DNA from: Trifolium pratense | Taxonomy: Eukaryota > Streptophyta > Magnoliopsida > Fabales > Fabaceae | Length of the DNA: 64,000 nucleotides | NCBI RefSeq assembly: GCF_020283565.1 | Contig: NC_060065.1 | Span: forward strand, 47,294,409-47,358,408 | Direction: 5' to 3' | In this document: in pieces, positions 13,193-24,543 of the stretch | How the letters are laid out: each line of letters starts with the position of its first letter | Numbering within the stretch: the first letter of the stretch is position 1 | Position numbers and translations under genes: made by a program | The notes under the pieces: generated by a model | Seen by the model: the letters and a program-made list of their open reading frames with translations, nothing else | Databases searched by the model: none | What the model was told of the DNA's origin: nothing

Positions 13193-14880
13193 TAAAACTT
13201 ATCATGTGAGCACTTATGCAATAAGCTGCAAATTGAGTTTTTTTATCCAAACAAATCATAGTTTGATAATTTATTTCTATATTTAAACATATCCTTGTCT
13301 CTGAAACTAGTTGATAAGCATTGACAGAGAATTCTAAGTCTCTCTTGCATCCTGTTAACCACGGACACAGACGCAAATACTGATAAAATGACATAATTCA
13401 ACGTAATCACATGCATTTGTGTCGTGCCAGTGTCCGACACTGGATACTAACATGTGTCAGACACACCTTCTATCGGAAGTGTCAATGCTACAAAGCTTAA
13501 ATGAATCTATACCTATAGGCTATAGCATATATCTAATGTCACCCTAATCTGCATACTCTAATATTTTATAGCTAAAACTTATAGATAACTTTGATAGATC
13601 CCCAATTTTTGCTATTTACACACTCGCTTTCCAAGTAGCGAACTCAGTTTGTTGTTTGCTATCTAGAAAGCGAACTCTTTTTTCCCCAGTTTGCTATCAA
13701 AATATTGTGACAAAACTTCACTCCTCTAAAGTGAAGGGTGCACTCGAGAAGGTGCAGTGAAGAGTTGTACCCATTAATTGAAGAACTATGTAGAATATTA
13801 ATAACCTATAAAGTTAGTTATGACACACTTATTGAATTTCCGATCAATGACTACTGCAATCCACATTTTACCCTCCCTCACCCTATTATGTGACTTATTA
13901 CATTATCTTAGAAAAGCTTTATATATACAATGAACTAGGAATGAATCATCATTTTAGTTCCTAAAATTAAGATTCCAAAATGATCCTAAAATTAAGATTC
14001 CTGAGATTGAAAATCATTGACGATTGACCATATGAGTCTGTTTGGGTCGTCAATTTATCCTTGACGTTGTCTCGAAGGGACGGGTGTGATCAAGGAATTT
14101 CAATTTGAGATATCATTTTGAAATTTCTTTAACTTGAATAACCAAGTTGTTGTCCCTTACAATTTCATAACTAAATTGGTAATTCACTTAACAAAATCAG
14201 TTTTGTTCAACATAGTAACAAACTAGCGGCCTGTTTGGATTGACTTATTTGAACTTATTTAATGGTATGAGTATGAGTATTTGAAAGACTATTTGGGAAA
14301 ACTACTTATGAAAACAACGTATGATATGTTCATAAGCTGTTTTCAGCTTATTTTCATAAATTCTCCATGATAGATTATGAAAACAGCTTATAACATATAC
14401 AAAAACAATTTAACTTTATTTAATCTTGTTCAAAAAAAACTTTATTTAATCTTCTGTTATAGAGATAACTTAAACATAAACGCTTATCATGTAAGCACTT
14501 ATGCAATAAGCTGCACATTGAGTTTTTTATCCAAACAAATCCTAGTTTGATAATTTATTTCTATATTTAAACATATCCTTGTCTCTGAAACTAGTTGATT
14601 AACATCGCCAGAGATTTCTAAGTCTCTCTTGCATCCTGTGTCGGTCACAGACACAAACACCGATAAAATTTTGATAAAATGACATAATTCAATATAATCA
14701 CGTGTGTTTGCATCGTGTCAGTGTCCCACACTGGACACTAACCCGTGTCAGACACGCCTTCTATCAGAAGTGTCGAAGCTACATAGCTTAAATCTATGCC
14801 GATAGCATATATCTAATGTCAACCTAATCTGCATACTCTAATATTTTATAGCTAAAACTTATAGATAACTTTGATAGAAC
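13193..14880. repeat. Direct duplication of about 410 bp inside the 5' UTR intron
   Basis: 13193-13607 and about 14481-14878 are closely similar copies about 1.28 kb apart. Both begin CTTATCATGT(A/G)AGCACTTATG, run through GTTTGATAATTTATTTC and the CCACACTGGACACTAAC / CCGACACTGGATACTAAC block, and end at ATAGATAACTTTGATAGA. Both lie in the inferred 5' UTR intron of the minus-strand cytochrome oxidase-like gene. I cannot tell whether they are two insertions of one repeat or a segmental duplication. Confidence 0.75.
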
Positions 14881-14965
14881 AATAAAACGCTAAAAAAATA
14901 GGAGATATTAATTTGTTATTGAAAGAATAGTAAGATTAAGTGGAGTGTAGAGAGTAGAAGCTTAC

Positions 14966-15030
14966 TTTGAACGAAGGATTAGGCGAGGATTGTTGCAGAT
15001 AAAATGGGTCGTCGATTGTTTGTGTGCTTC
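14966..15030 (-). other. Probable non-coding first exon of the cytochrome oxidase-like gene
   Basis: On the minus strand a good donor (TTCAAAG|TAAGC region, G of GT at 14965) lies just before a 2.2-kb stretch that ends in the acceptor directly next to the start codon at 12771. A TATA box sits about 30 bp upstream of the proposed transcription start. The exon contains no in-frame ATG needed by the gene. The model is inferred from signals only; a transcript read spanning 14966 to 12772 would prove it. Confidence 0.55.
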
Positions 15031-15054
15031 CTAGATTCTTCTTTAGATTCGCTT

Positions 15055-15063
15055 TTTTATATA
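15055..15063 (-). promoter_or_regulatory. TATA box of the cytochrome oxidase-like gene
   Basis: Read on the minus strand the sequence is TATATAAAA, followed by AAGCGAATC. It is about 30-35 bp upstream of the start of the proposed non-coding exon, the usual plant spacing. No other TATA-like word is as well placed. Confidence 0.5.
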
Positions 15064-16077
15064 TGCCTCTATTATCTTTTGATTTTCACTCCTATTATTT
15101 AATTTAATCTTTTTAGTTTTTCTCTTTTAGACAACTTTAATCTTTTTTATTGAATGGGTTTGAGTTGTGTGAATGAGATCTTGTCATCCTTGTTGACTCT
15201 ATTGAAAAGTAAATTTAAATTAAAAAAGGTAACCAAAAAAATATTTATTTTTTATTCTTAAAAATTGTGGTAATTAGTAATTTGGCTCTTAAAAAATATT
15301 GACAGAATTTGACTCTTCAAATTTATGAATGGTTTCTTAAAAATAATTATGAATGGTGACTTAATATTTAAAATAGATTGTCAAATGTATGAATGGCTCT
15401 TCAAATTTTTTTCAAAGATTTTTGTTATTATTTTTTTTTTTGACAAATAATCTAAAGGTTATAAATTCACCTCTAAGATGAATAAGTGGGAGATTCTCTA
15501 TCAATATACTTTGTGGGGAACCAATTTTTAAATTATTAAAAATAGAGGAGTACTTTTATTGTTTTTTGGAAATATGCGGAGGAATATCCGTAATAAATTT
15601 GACATCTATCTTCTTTTTTGTGTGAATTAGATATCATTTATTTATAATTGTATAAATTAATATTAAGTGAGATAAAGATCACCATGGATGGCAAATCTCA
15701 AGATATTTATAAGGAATGCACATAGATGATCCAAAAAATTATAGCAAGGAGGACCAAAAAATAGTACAATATAAATTTAGATAACTGCAAGATCTCAAGT
15801 AAGGAGGAATTAATTTTATTTTATGATTTTTTTAAAGAAATTAAAAAATGACACGTGGTAAGATCTGGAGTGTTGAATTGATCGGCGGATGAAGATGGGC
15901 CAAAGGCAGTGCCTTTCCCACCCAAAAATTACAATGACTTGTGGTTAAAAAATTACAATGACTTGGAGAGAGCGTTCAACCGTTGCCATGCTTCTTAGGT
16001 TGAGCCAGTGCACCTATTTAATGTGTGCCTATCTATTATCCAGGAACATGAGATTCGTCTTTCACATTTTCTTATAA
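15064..16077. other. Intergenic DNA, no gene recognised
   Basis: A+T-rich sequence with no ORF of note on either strand. It covers the upstream region of the minus-strand cytochrome oxidase-like gene and ends at the Helitron-like terminus at 16078. Confidence 0.4.
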
Positions 16078-16130
16078 CTAGGGGATACCCGTCCTGCCTC
16101 ACGAGACGCGCCTTCGACGCGTGTCGTGCG
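16078..16130 (-). mobile_element. Probable Helitron 3' terminus
   Basis: On the minus strand a G+C-rich hairpin (CACGA..CGCG paired with CGCG..TCGTG, loop of seven) is followed after about 18 nt by CTAG and then T. That is the arrangement of a Helitron 3' end (hairpin, then CTRR, inserted before T). The 5' TC end was not located. The tandem repeats at 16140-17215 may be its interior. Confidence 0.4.
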
Positions 16131-16139
16131 TATTTTAAA

Positions 16140-17215
16140 ATGATTTGTTTTTATATCAATTGAAAAATAGAAAATATTTTTTATCAACAACAACTTATTC
16201 CCTTTATTATTATTTAATTTTTCATCTACTTCCCCGTATACAATAGTCAATTAAAAAATTTCTTCAACAACAACTTGTTATTTGTATATAATATTTGATT
16301 AAAAAATTTCATCAGCAACAACTTATTCCCTGTATTATTTGATTTTTTATCAGTTTCCCCATATACAATAGTTAATTTTTTTTATCAACAAAAACTTGTT
16401 TTTTGTATATAGTAAGTTAATTTAAATTTTTTTATCAACTACTACTTGTTCCCCTTATTATTTAATTTTTCATCAACTTTCCTGTGCACAATTGTTAATT
16501 AAAAAATTTCATCAGCAACAACTTGTTCTTCGTATTATTTATTTTATTTATCAGTTTCCTGTATACGATAGTTAAATAATTTTTTTTATCAACAATAACT
16601 TATTTTTTGTATATAGTAGTTTATTTACATTTTTTTTATCAATAAGAACGTGTTCCCCTTATTATCAATAAGAACTTATCAATTAAATTAATTTAAAAAA
16701 AGTTCTGATTATGAACTAAATTGAATCTTTGGTGAGGATGTTAATTGTGCAATGTTTAAAATAAACTTGTAAAGTCCTTCGATAAAATAAATAAAAAAAG
16801 TAGAAATAGTAAAAACTGTAAACAAAAATAGTTTGATAAAAACAATGAACAGAATATGAGTTAATAAACTTATAAAATAGTTTGATAAACTAAAAAAAGT
16901 AGAAATAGTAAAAGATGTAACCAAAAATAGTTTGATAAAAAAATTAACAAAATATAGATAAATTTGTTAAATAGTTTGATAAACTCAAAAATTAGAAATA
17001 GTAAAAAATGTAAACCAAGAATAGTTTGATAAAAAAGAAATTAACAAAATAGGAGATAAACTTGTAAAATAGTTAGCTAAACTCAAAAAGTAGAAATAGT
17101 AAAATATGTAAACCAAGAATAGTTTGATAAAAAAGAAATTAACAAAATAGGAGATAAACATGTAAAATAGTTAGATAATCACAAAAAGTAGAAATATTAA
17201 ACACAAAAAAATTGT
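16140..17215. repeat. Two adjoining degenerate tandem-repeat blocks
   Basis: At 16140-16690 the words ATCAACAACAACTTATTCCC, TTATTATTTAATTTTTCATC and CCCCGTATACAATAGTTAATT recur many times in diverged form. From about 16740 to 17215 a roughly 98-bp unit occurs about five times, marked by TAGAAATAGTAAA at 16801, 16900, 16993, 17091 and 17189 and by ATAGTTTGATAAA. The first motif family recurs at 46490-46780. The interior of a Helitron or satellite-like decay are possible origins. Confidence 0.65.
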
Positions 17216-18179
17216 TTTGAAGAAAAAAGAAACAGAATATGAGATAAATAGGTTGATAGCAAATACAGAGACAGTTGAAGAAAAATAAGTTTATTTAGCT
17301 AAATAAATATGTTAAACACATCTAAAGCAACACAAACAAAATGATGAAAGAAGATCCAAAGCAACACAAACAAAAGGAAGCTAAAAAAAAAGTTTAAGAA
17401 GATGATTGTTGATCATAAACAGGAAACACAAACAAAGGTTGTAGTATATTAAAAAGTTTGCATTAATGGAGGTAAAAAGTAACTTTTTTTCTTCGGATCT
17501 GATAGCAGTGTGTTTCCTATAAAAGAAGAAGATGATTCTTTTTTTAATCCAAAACCAAGGGAAGGTCCATTCAACTTCAAGCTATTCTTGAATAAAATGT
17601 TATTCTTGAATAAAATGTACTTCTTCACTCCCTTCATACTTTGTGAAAGAGTCTTCAAACTCAAAATGCAAAAGAAAGGTACAAGAGAAAAAGAAGATGT
17701 TACAAGAGAAGAAGATGTCACCCCTTCTTTTTTGGATTCTCCTGAAAGAGAGATTTTTTTTTATATGAAATGAGATTGTGGAAGAATAAGAAATGAATAA
17801 GAAAGAGAAAGTAAAAAGGAGTTTTATGATTTCTTGTGCAAACAAATATAACAAAGATGTAACATGCAATGTAAATACAGCAAAAGATCGTTCAGTGTTA
17901 CACTCTTCCACTTCTTTCTCAGTTTCATGCAGCTAAAAAAGTGTTAGGGCAATATGATATTTTAAACAACATATATTTTTTCTTATATTATATTTTCGCT
18001 CTGACTAGTGCCTACCATTCTACTTTTATTTCTCATTTTTACTACTTTCATCTAGCTACCAATCTGTTCTCTTTTGTAGTTCTTCTGTCTATAATATCCA
18101 AAAGTCCAACTCAAATGGTTTAAGGCTAAATCCAATGGGTTATACAAACAAAAGCTACATCAATTAAATTGGGAAAAGT
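17216..18179. other. Intergenic DNA with short overlapping frames, no gene recognised
   Basis: Overlapping open frames of 87-103 codons occur on both strands at 17449-17911, but they are lysine/phenylalanine-rich, lack recognisable motifs and reflect a purine-rich stretch. I see no splice or start context supporting a gene. Confidence 0.4.
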
Positions 18180-18422
18180 ACTCATTAATTGAGAAAAATT
18201 CTCTCCCCCACCAACACTCTTTTATCCCCACCCTTCTCCCTAAAATTATATTTTTATCATTGGGAATAAAGTTCGGAATATATTTTTTGAAATGTTTTAA
18301 ATTTAAATATTATTTTTAACTACTGAAAAAGTTTAAAAAATAACTTTATTTACATAGATAAAAATATAATTTCGGGGAGTAAGAGTGTTGAAGGGAGGGA
18401 TAGAGAATTCTTAATTGATTGA
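18180..18422. mobile_element. Foldback MITE
   Basis: The left side reads CTCATTAATTGAGAAAAATT then CTCTCCC, ACACTC and CCCTAAAATTATATTTTTATC. The right side carries the inverse of these words in the same order (ending GAGTGTTGAAGGGAGGGATA and GAATTCTTAATTGATTG). The arms are about 90 bp with a short A+T-rich loop. No clear TSD was found, so the superfamily is unknown. Confidence 0.6.
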
Positions 18423-18952
18423 ACAATGCTTCTATTCTGGTGGTGTAACTATAGGCCCAATTCCTTCTCAATATATTATATTAGGTTTCATAAGGTCTAT
18501 TAGACCCGATAAAGGTATGGAAAATTTTATGTTAATCTTGAGAGCTTATGTGAAGATAAAAGTATCAATCTTCTAAAAGTTTTTCCTTCCTTTCTAATTT
18601 AATCCTAGTTAAAAGATCAAAGCATGTGAATAGAAACGGATTAAGGAGAGGGAAAGGACCGACCATAGCTCCTATTGGATAGGACTTTTCATTTATGTTA
18701 ATTTAGCCTAATAATATGAAATCACCTAACAACGTACATAATTGTGTTCGTACTTGATAGATTACTACCGGAGATGTGGAAATAGGAAATGAAACCTGTT
18801 CTTTTTACCGATGAAATGCGTAGAAAGTGTTGATGCTACGTGCAATGTTATTGAAGGATGGTCTAAGACTTATTAGCTGTCTGCCTAATCACTATATTTT
18901 GTTGAGTCTACACACATCATAACCATCAACAGCGACTATTTCCTAGTTACTA

Positions 18953-20441
18953 GTGTTAGAATTAGAGATATACAAATAGGAAAAGAGAAAGAGACGGCTA
19001 GGGTTTCAATAGAATATTATTGCATTGCTTTAACATTACAAAAAGGTTACTGGAGAGAATATATAATAAAACCTAATGGACTCTAAACTAATATGTCTAA
19101 TAGGCCCAATAACATAGACTATTATTTTATTATCTAACACCTACTCTCAAACTCATGATGCATCAACAAGAAGCATTATGAGTTTGTCAAACAAAATACG
19201 AAAATAAAATAAACTACCAAATAAAATAAACTTCTAACATCACCCCTCAAGCTAAAGCTTACTAAGCCTTAAGCTTGTTACAAATTAGCCCTGACAACAA
19301 ATCAACCCAATTAAGATCACGATCAACTAAGAGCAGCCATTTACCATCAAGGAGGGGAGAACCAAATCAAATTAATCCAACATCCAATCCAATGCAGTCC
19401 AAGATAACCAAAAACCAAATCAATCGAACAAATTCAAACTAAACCAATCATAAGAATCAATAGGGAGAAGTGCAATCAATCAGAAGAAGTGCAATAGGGA
19501 GAAGTGCAATGCAATCAGAAGAGAAGTGCAATAGGGGGAAGTGCAATTGGGGGAGAAGTGCAATACAATCAGAAGAGAAGTGCAATTGGGGGAGAAGTGC
19601 AATACAATCAGAAGAGAAGTGCAATTGGGGGAGAAGTGCAATGCAATCAGAAGAGAAGTGCAATAGGGAGAAGTGCAATACAATCAGAAGAGAAGTGCAA
19701 TTGGGGGAGAAGTGCAATACGATAGAAGTGCAATAGGGAGAAGTGCAATGCAATCAATCAGAAGAATTAAACAGAAAGAAGTGCAATCAATCAAAAAAAT
19801 ACAATCAATCAAAGAAACAAAACCAAACCAAATAGAACTCAACCAAACTGAATCAAACAATACAAAACAAACTCAAATCAACCGAACTGCAGTCAAATAA
19901 ATGGGTTGCAAAATAATAAATTGCATAAAGGGAATCTTTTCCAAACCATCAACAAGGATTACTTCCAGGCTTCCAGCGACAAAGCCAATAAAGTTCATGC
20001 TTTCGGTAACTAATTGAAAAAGTTCAAACAAACAGAAGATTTCCTTGCAAAAGTGTAAAACCCAAAGATGCAAACCTTCAATAATCCACCACACCATGAC
20101 ATGCGTTTCTTCTTAGCAGCAGAGCACAACAATAATCCAAGAACAAAACAGCTATACATTCCCAAACACTTATGGGAATTCAACGGCGGAAGCCATAAGT
20201 GATTCAAGGCGGATCGAACCATGCTCTCGATACCATGTTAGAATTAGAGATATAATGTTAGAATTAGAGATATACAAATAGGAAAAGAGAAAGAGACGGC
20301 TAGGGTTTCAATAGAATATTATTGCATTGCTTTAACATTACAAAAAGGTTACTGGAGAGAATATATAATAAAACCTAATGGACTCTAAACTAATAGGCCT
20401 AATAGGCCCAATAACATAGACTATTATTTTATTATCTAACA
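18953..20441 (-). mobile_element. Non-autonomous LTR retrotransposon (TRIM/LARD-like), complete with 5-bp TSD
   Basis: The element is bounded by direct repeats of 187 bp (18953-19139) and 206 bp (20236-20441). They start TGTTAGAATT and end TATCTAACA and are flanked by the 5-bp TSD ACTAG (18948-18952 and 20442-20446). On the minus strand, directly inside the right LTR, is TGGTATCGAGAGC (20235-20223), like the plant initiator-Met tRNA primer-binding site. The element therefore points leftward, with its 5' LTR at the right. The two LTRs differ at about two positions plus a 20-bp local duplication at 20236-20255, so insertion is recent. The 1.1-kb interior has no gag or pol and holds a minisatellite, so mobility would depend on proteins from another element. 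Confidence 0.9.
19460..19755. repeat. Minisatellite with 39-bp period
   Basis: Units built from GAAGTGCAAT, ACAATCAGAAGA and GTGCAATTGGGGGA repeat with a 39-bp period (anchors at 19561, 19600 and 19639) and are more irregular at both edges. It lies inside the LTR element. The overlapping Cys/Ser/His-rich frames on both strands are by-products of the repeat and should not be called genes. Confidence 0.9.
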
Positions 20442-20446
20442 ACTAG

Positions 20447-23138
20447 TATATCTCAAGCTCCTTCACCGGACCAAGTTAATTGTGGCATATGCTTTTTGGG
20501 CTACCCCCCACCCTCAAATAGTAATAACTATTCCTAATATGTGACATCTTCATGTGGATTTCATATGTTTGTGCGATTTGCCTTGTAAGTACTAGGAACT
20601 AGAAAGTGATGGTGTAACAAATTCTTGATTATTGCACAAATTGACTATTAAGACATGCAAACAAATCAACAAAACAAAATTTAGAGAAAATCATGTTTAA
20701 CAATTGGCAGCTTCTATTGTGTTTCTTTCATGATAAAAGAAAACGGCTAAATGAACCCAAACAAAAATAAAATAAAATAAAATCCATTAGATGATGTTGC
20801 TTGTTATAAACAATTTTTTATTAGATATTAATTGCAACAAATACGGTAGTGGTGAATGGTGATGCCCTTGTTGACCCTTTGGGTGTACTTGGTCCAATTT
20901 TTTAGTTGGAATTGAGTAAGTGGTTTTAAGTGGTTGTCTTTTATGGTGATGATTTGTTGATGTCTTGAATTTCCAATTGACATAAAATAGAGAAGGGGTC
21001 TTGAATTTAGGTGTAGTTCATGATGGCCTAATAGCTTTTGGGTCTCTTTCACATAAATAATTTGAGAATTGAGGATAAAGTTGGTCAGATATGTGAGAAA
21101 TAAACAAGATGCCTTAGTTTATTAATCTAAGTTATTGAATTCAAGTGTTTGATGAGTTTCGCTTAATAACAAATAGTTTGTAACTTGTGAGAGTTTAAGG
21201 TCAAACCTTAACTAAAATAATTATTGATTAGTTATACTTATTTTTCGCCTATATTTCAAATTCCTAAAGTTTATTTCTCCGAAACTAAAGTGTTAAAGAC
21301 CAAAAAAAAAATACTGTTTATATTAATATTGAAATTTTACTAACACTAATAAAGCATGTTACTAACACTAAGCGAAAAATCACTTTTTAAACTCATTAGA
21401 AAGTTAATACGTCTGATCTATAATATAGATTTTGGATACAATAATTTTTTAATGAACCTAAAAAAATAGTTTTTTGGTTATAACAGTGACGGGAAGATGT
21501 AAACTAACTTCTTTTTTTCACCACCAATATATGGTCATTGAACCGTCTAATTTGAATCAGAGATCAGTTCTAACATCAAGTGTTTTCAATCTTTTCTCGA
21601 TTGCAGCTGTCAACTAAGAATGAGGTGTAAACTAACTTTAACTATCCTAAGAATACAAACAACAAACGATGAACTAATGAATGTATATCAATTGGGAGTA
21701 GAGTAGTTTTGGTTAGTGGCAACTATATGACATAAAGATCCGTCTGCATTACTGTATGTAAGTAGTGTGACTTTGATTGCATAATAATCATAATCGGCCC
21801 ACCTGCCACAGATTGCCAATAATGAATATAGCATAATGAAACGGAGAAAGAATTTACGATTTTGTACAAAGTTTATTTTAATTATGAGTGATGGATGATA
21901 AAAGAGAATGATCTACTATAGTATGAATATCATTATAAAATGTGCTCATAAAAAAATTGATAAATGTAGTCTCGTATCAGGTTGCAAACTTTACATTAAT
22001 TATAAATCAAGCTTGCTTTTAGTGTAAAAAAATCTAAGGATATAGATCACACTGGTAAATTTTAACTAAATCAACTTTTATAAAATCAAGTTGATTTAAA
22101 GTCACAAATAAATTACAATAGAGATAAAATTGAACAAGAGAATGGAGTCATGATAATTTGGAGTTTAAACAAGAGTAATTAAAGCATGATTAAGAATTAT
22201 CGCTTTTAAAAATTGAACTCAAATTTTTCTAAAAGATTAATTTTTAAAGAGAACTAATTTGTCACAAAAGTCTAATCAATTAGTTAGAATGAGTGTTGTC
22301 AAAATAGGTTGGACCCAGTGGCCAAGATGGGCAAATTGGCCGTTATTTTATCATAATTTATGCCGTAAAAAATAGCAAAAAAAAAAAAGTTTCAATCCAA
22401 TCAGACCGAATAAAAAGTTGGATATGGCTAGGTTGACCTAAAAAACTTTGGATCAACCTAGTACCAACATCTTACATCTACAGATAACCAAACCTTATCC
22501 AATTTTAATAGTCCGAACCATTTTAAAAATAACAAAATCAACCCATTTAAATATTAAAAAAAGCTTAAACTGGTATACTCATGCAATATTTGTTTAGTAA
22601 CTGGTTTATCACAAATCATCACAAATATTAGATCACATCTCAACTCTCATCACAAATCACAACACGATCTTCTCGCAAATCACACATCAATGTATTCTCT
22701 AATTTCAAGCCTATTTCAAGTCACATGTTATGTTACTAAATAGATATGGGGCAAAATCAATAGGGAACATCTTGTAAAATGGGTTAAAGTTATGAGAAAA
22801 AAATATTATTATAAAAATTAAACGGTTAAGAGGCCAAAAATATAATTTAATCATAGTTTTAAAACAACAATTAAAAAATAATCCAACCATTTTTTTACTA
22901 TTGTTCAAGCCTATCATTGGCTACTATGAAGTGTCTTCCACACTGTGTCTCCGCAAGACTAACTGCCTGCTCGTTCAAGGTCCAAGTAAAGGTTTGTAGC
23001 ATTTTTTTTTTAACTTTACAAAAATAAAACTTGAGTTGAGAGCATAAGATGACCATCCAAGATTCTATTTGACAATATCAAAATTTGAGTTTATTCGTTA
23101 TCCGATATTTGTTACCAAATAGATTCCAAATCTCTTAA
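20447..23138. other. Intergenic DNA, no gene recognised
   Basis: A+T-rich sequence. Frames reach at most about 74 codons and none resembles a known domain. No RNA gene, satellite or clean transposon terminus was recognised. Confidence 0.4.
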
Positions 23139-23147
23139 TATAAATAA

Positions 23148-24064
23148 AGCTAAATTGCAGTTTTGGCATATCACGTTTCCTAATTGTGCGATTTTGGTCC
23201 CCCTAGTTTCAAACGAGCAATTTTGGTCCCCTAGTTTCATAATTGTGCGATGTTGGCCCCCCTAGTTTCAAACGAGCGGTTTTAGTCCCCACATTTACCC
23301 TTTTTGCATTTTTTGGTCCCTATTAACCATTTTGACCAAAAAACTTTTGACATAATTTTTTTTGACACATGTCTAAATTACATTGGACAACCTATAAAAA
23401 AAATTTATTATTTTTTTTTTAAAAAAAAAATCAAGAAAGGGTCACATGAGTTTTTTTTAAAAAAATTTCATCATCTTTGAGTGCTTGCTCTAATCTCTCA
23501 ATTGCAGAAGCTTCAACGAAAGCTCCTTATGTTGCACTGGGTTGAGATGCTTAAAACATAAGTTTTCTAATTGTTCCTTCCAATTAGATATTTCTAAGTG
23601 ATTGGACAAAGGTGCAAAAATCTTCAAAGTCTCCTTTGCAAACCTCTACTGCTTGGCAATCGACAATGCATCTAGCGTCATCATATTATGTAATCGATAT
23701 GCCAATTTAATGAGAACAGCTCTTGCATCTGCCATGGCAAGGAACATTGTAGGCAAGCGGCTAGCTTCAACAGGCTTAGGTGACCATTCCTTTTTTTTTT
23801 TAATTTTTTTTTATAGGTTGTCCAATATAATTAAGATACTATGTGTCAAAAAAATTCATGTCAGTAGTTTTTTTTGTCAAAATAGTCGATAAGGACCAAG
23901 AAATGCAAAATGAGGAAAATGTGGGGAACCAAAATCGCTCGTTTGAAACTAGGGACCACAATCGCACAATTATGAAACATGTCGACCAAAATCGCTCATT
24001 TGAAACTAAAAGGACCAAAATCACACAATTAAAAAACATAAGGAACCAAAACTGCAATTTAACC
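23148..24064. mobile_element. Pack-MULE-like element with 9-bp TSD
   Basis: The 917-bp element starts AGCTAAATTGCAGTTTTGG and ends with the inverse (CCAAAACTGCAATTTAACC). It is flanked by the perfect 9-bp repeat TATAAATAA (23139-23147 and 24065-24073). Each arm consists of subrepeats (CAATTTTGGTCCCCTAG / CTAGGGACCACAATCG). Unlike its relative at 6.6 kb, the centre contains a captured host-gene fragment on the minus strand. No transposase is present. TIRs, 9-bp TSD and a captured fragment together define a Pack-MULE; the family is inferred from these features. Confidence 0.85.
23465..23790 (-). pseudogene. Captured fragment of a RelA/SpoT homologue (RSH) gene
   Basis: The minus strand from 23790 reads through [20 protein letters not shown], then [20 protein letters not shown] and [17 protein letters not shown]. 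In a second frame it continues to [14 protein letters not shown]. From memory these blocks match the (p)ppGpp hydrolase / linker part of plant chloroplast RSH proteins (RSH1-like), whose HD-domain tail has IKLADRLHNM. Here the D of LADRLH is Y. A TAG interrupts the frame after SIAKQ, and a frameshift falls near 23530. There is no start codon context, signal peptide or synthetase domain, so it cannot encode a working enzyme. It lies wholly inside the MULE. Confidence 0.8.
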
Positions 24065-24375
24065 TATAAATAAATTGATTTGTACTCTCTTAGTCATTGT
24101 TGTAGAAAAAGTTTGGTTTTTAAGTTTTTTGGATGATAGTTGATTTATATGACTTGATTTATATTATATATCAAATACACCAATCAATAAATAAATTTTA
24201 ACAATATTTTTTTTTATAATAAATATTAGAGGAAATACTCCTAAAAAAGCCCATATTAAAATTCAGATTTTTTTGGACTGGACTAAAAAACTCTAAAAAA
24301 ATTCAGACTAATATTTTAAGATCCAAACCCTATATTTATTACAAAAATCAGTGATATCATCATTATTACTATTAC

Positions 24376-24385
24376 TATAAATAAA
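24376..24385 (+). promoter_or_regulatory. Candidate TATA box of the WAG-like kinase gene
   Basis: TATAAATAAA lies about 168 bp before the start codon. It is followed by a pyrimidine-rich leader (CTCTCACTCTCTCCTTCTC at 24510-24530), common in plant 5' UTRs. A start near 24410 is inferred; the region is A+T-rich, so chance is possible. Confidence 0.35.
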
Positions 24386-24543
24386 TCCATTTATAATTAA
24401 TCAGAATCTCGAAAAGCCATTTAAAAACCCGAAAAGTCATAAACATTTAATTTCCCCCTTTCCCTCATTTTACATAGAAAGAAATCACCGTTTTCCATTT
24501 CGACACAAACACTCTCACTCTCTCCTTCTCTCTTCCCAACGCA

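Noticed and set aside
17449..17911. Frames of 87-103 codons on both strands
   Set aside because: Low-complexity, no motif, overlapping in opposite directions in a purine-rich stretch.
19457..19900. Overlapping open frames on both strands (Cys/Ser/His/Leu-rich and Arg/Ser-rich)
   Set aside because: They are translations of the 39-bp minisatellite, open in several frames at once because of its composition.
20010..20222. 70-codon minus-strand frame just after the LTR primer-binding site
   Set aside because: It begins near where a gag frame could start, but it is short and has no zinc knuckle or other gag motif. It is probably leader sequence.
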